Of a DNA stretch of 12,353 bases, positions 12,353 to 12,353 are shown in pieces. Source of the DNA: Alphaproteobacteria bacterium (GTDB lineage Bacteria; Pseudomonadota; Alphaproteobacteria; Caulobacterales; Parvularculaceae); NCBI GenBank assembly GCA_030428745.1, contig JAUIEG010000026.1, forward strand, positions 1-12,353. The letters run 5' to 3'. Both the position numbers and the translations under genes were made by a program. Position 1 is the stretch's first letter. Every line of letters starts with the position of its first letter. The notes beneath the pieces are model-generated. The model did not search any database. It saw only the letters and a program-made list of their open reading frames with translations, and was not told where the DNA came from.

Positions 12353-12353
12353 T

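Overview
The window looks like core chromosome of an alphaproteobacterium. The pointers are a MipZ-type ParA ATPase (the division-site regulator of Caulobacter and relatives), an RNase J gene coupled to a DUF1467 gene, a DUF1489 gene, GANTC sites near the mipZ and SPOR-lipoprotein starts, and GC-rich coding sequence. I cannot name the genus; Caulobacterales, Hyphomonadales, Parvularculales or Rhodobacterales would all fit. There is no rRNA or tRNA gene, insertion sequence, CRISPR array or clear prophage.

Layout. 1-553: C-terminal end of a DEAD-box RNA helicase with a long charged tail, then a likely terminator. 687-1751: a GGDEF diguanylate cyclase. 1754-2320 (minus) and 2431-2784 (plus): a divergent pair, a DsbA/HCCA-isomerase-like protein and an HxlR regulator, around a compact control region with two 23-bp operators and two face-to-face promoters. 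2787-4163 (minus): mipZ followed by a membrane-anchored J-domain protein. 4270-5094 (plus): an exported PapD-like chaperone. 5091-5837 (minus): a SPOR-domain lipoprotein with a TTG start. 5962-8163 (minus): a likely three-gene operon, in transcription order a GH24 lysozyme with two C-terminal membrane segments, a DUF1489 protein, and a secreted or anchored protein with a calcium-loop-like motif. 8164-8575: non-coding. 8576-9147 (plus): a small membrane protein and a proline-rich reading frame that continues it in the -1 frame and ends in a PEP-CTERM-like tail. 9149-10612 (minus): the Mg2+ channel MgtE. 10740-12352 (minus): a DUF1467 protein overlapped by the 5'-truncated rnj gene.

Themes. Several genes act at the cell envelope or in division: MipZ, the SPOR lipoprotein, the lysozyme, the chaperone and the PEP-CTERM-like protein. 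All four convergent junctions are at most 2 bp apart or overlap, with no terminator between them. The observations most worth following are the lysozyme with a holin-like tail and an Ala at the usual catalytic Asp position, the frame-shifted two-part gene at 8576-9147, and the symmetric HxlR control region.
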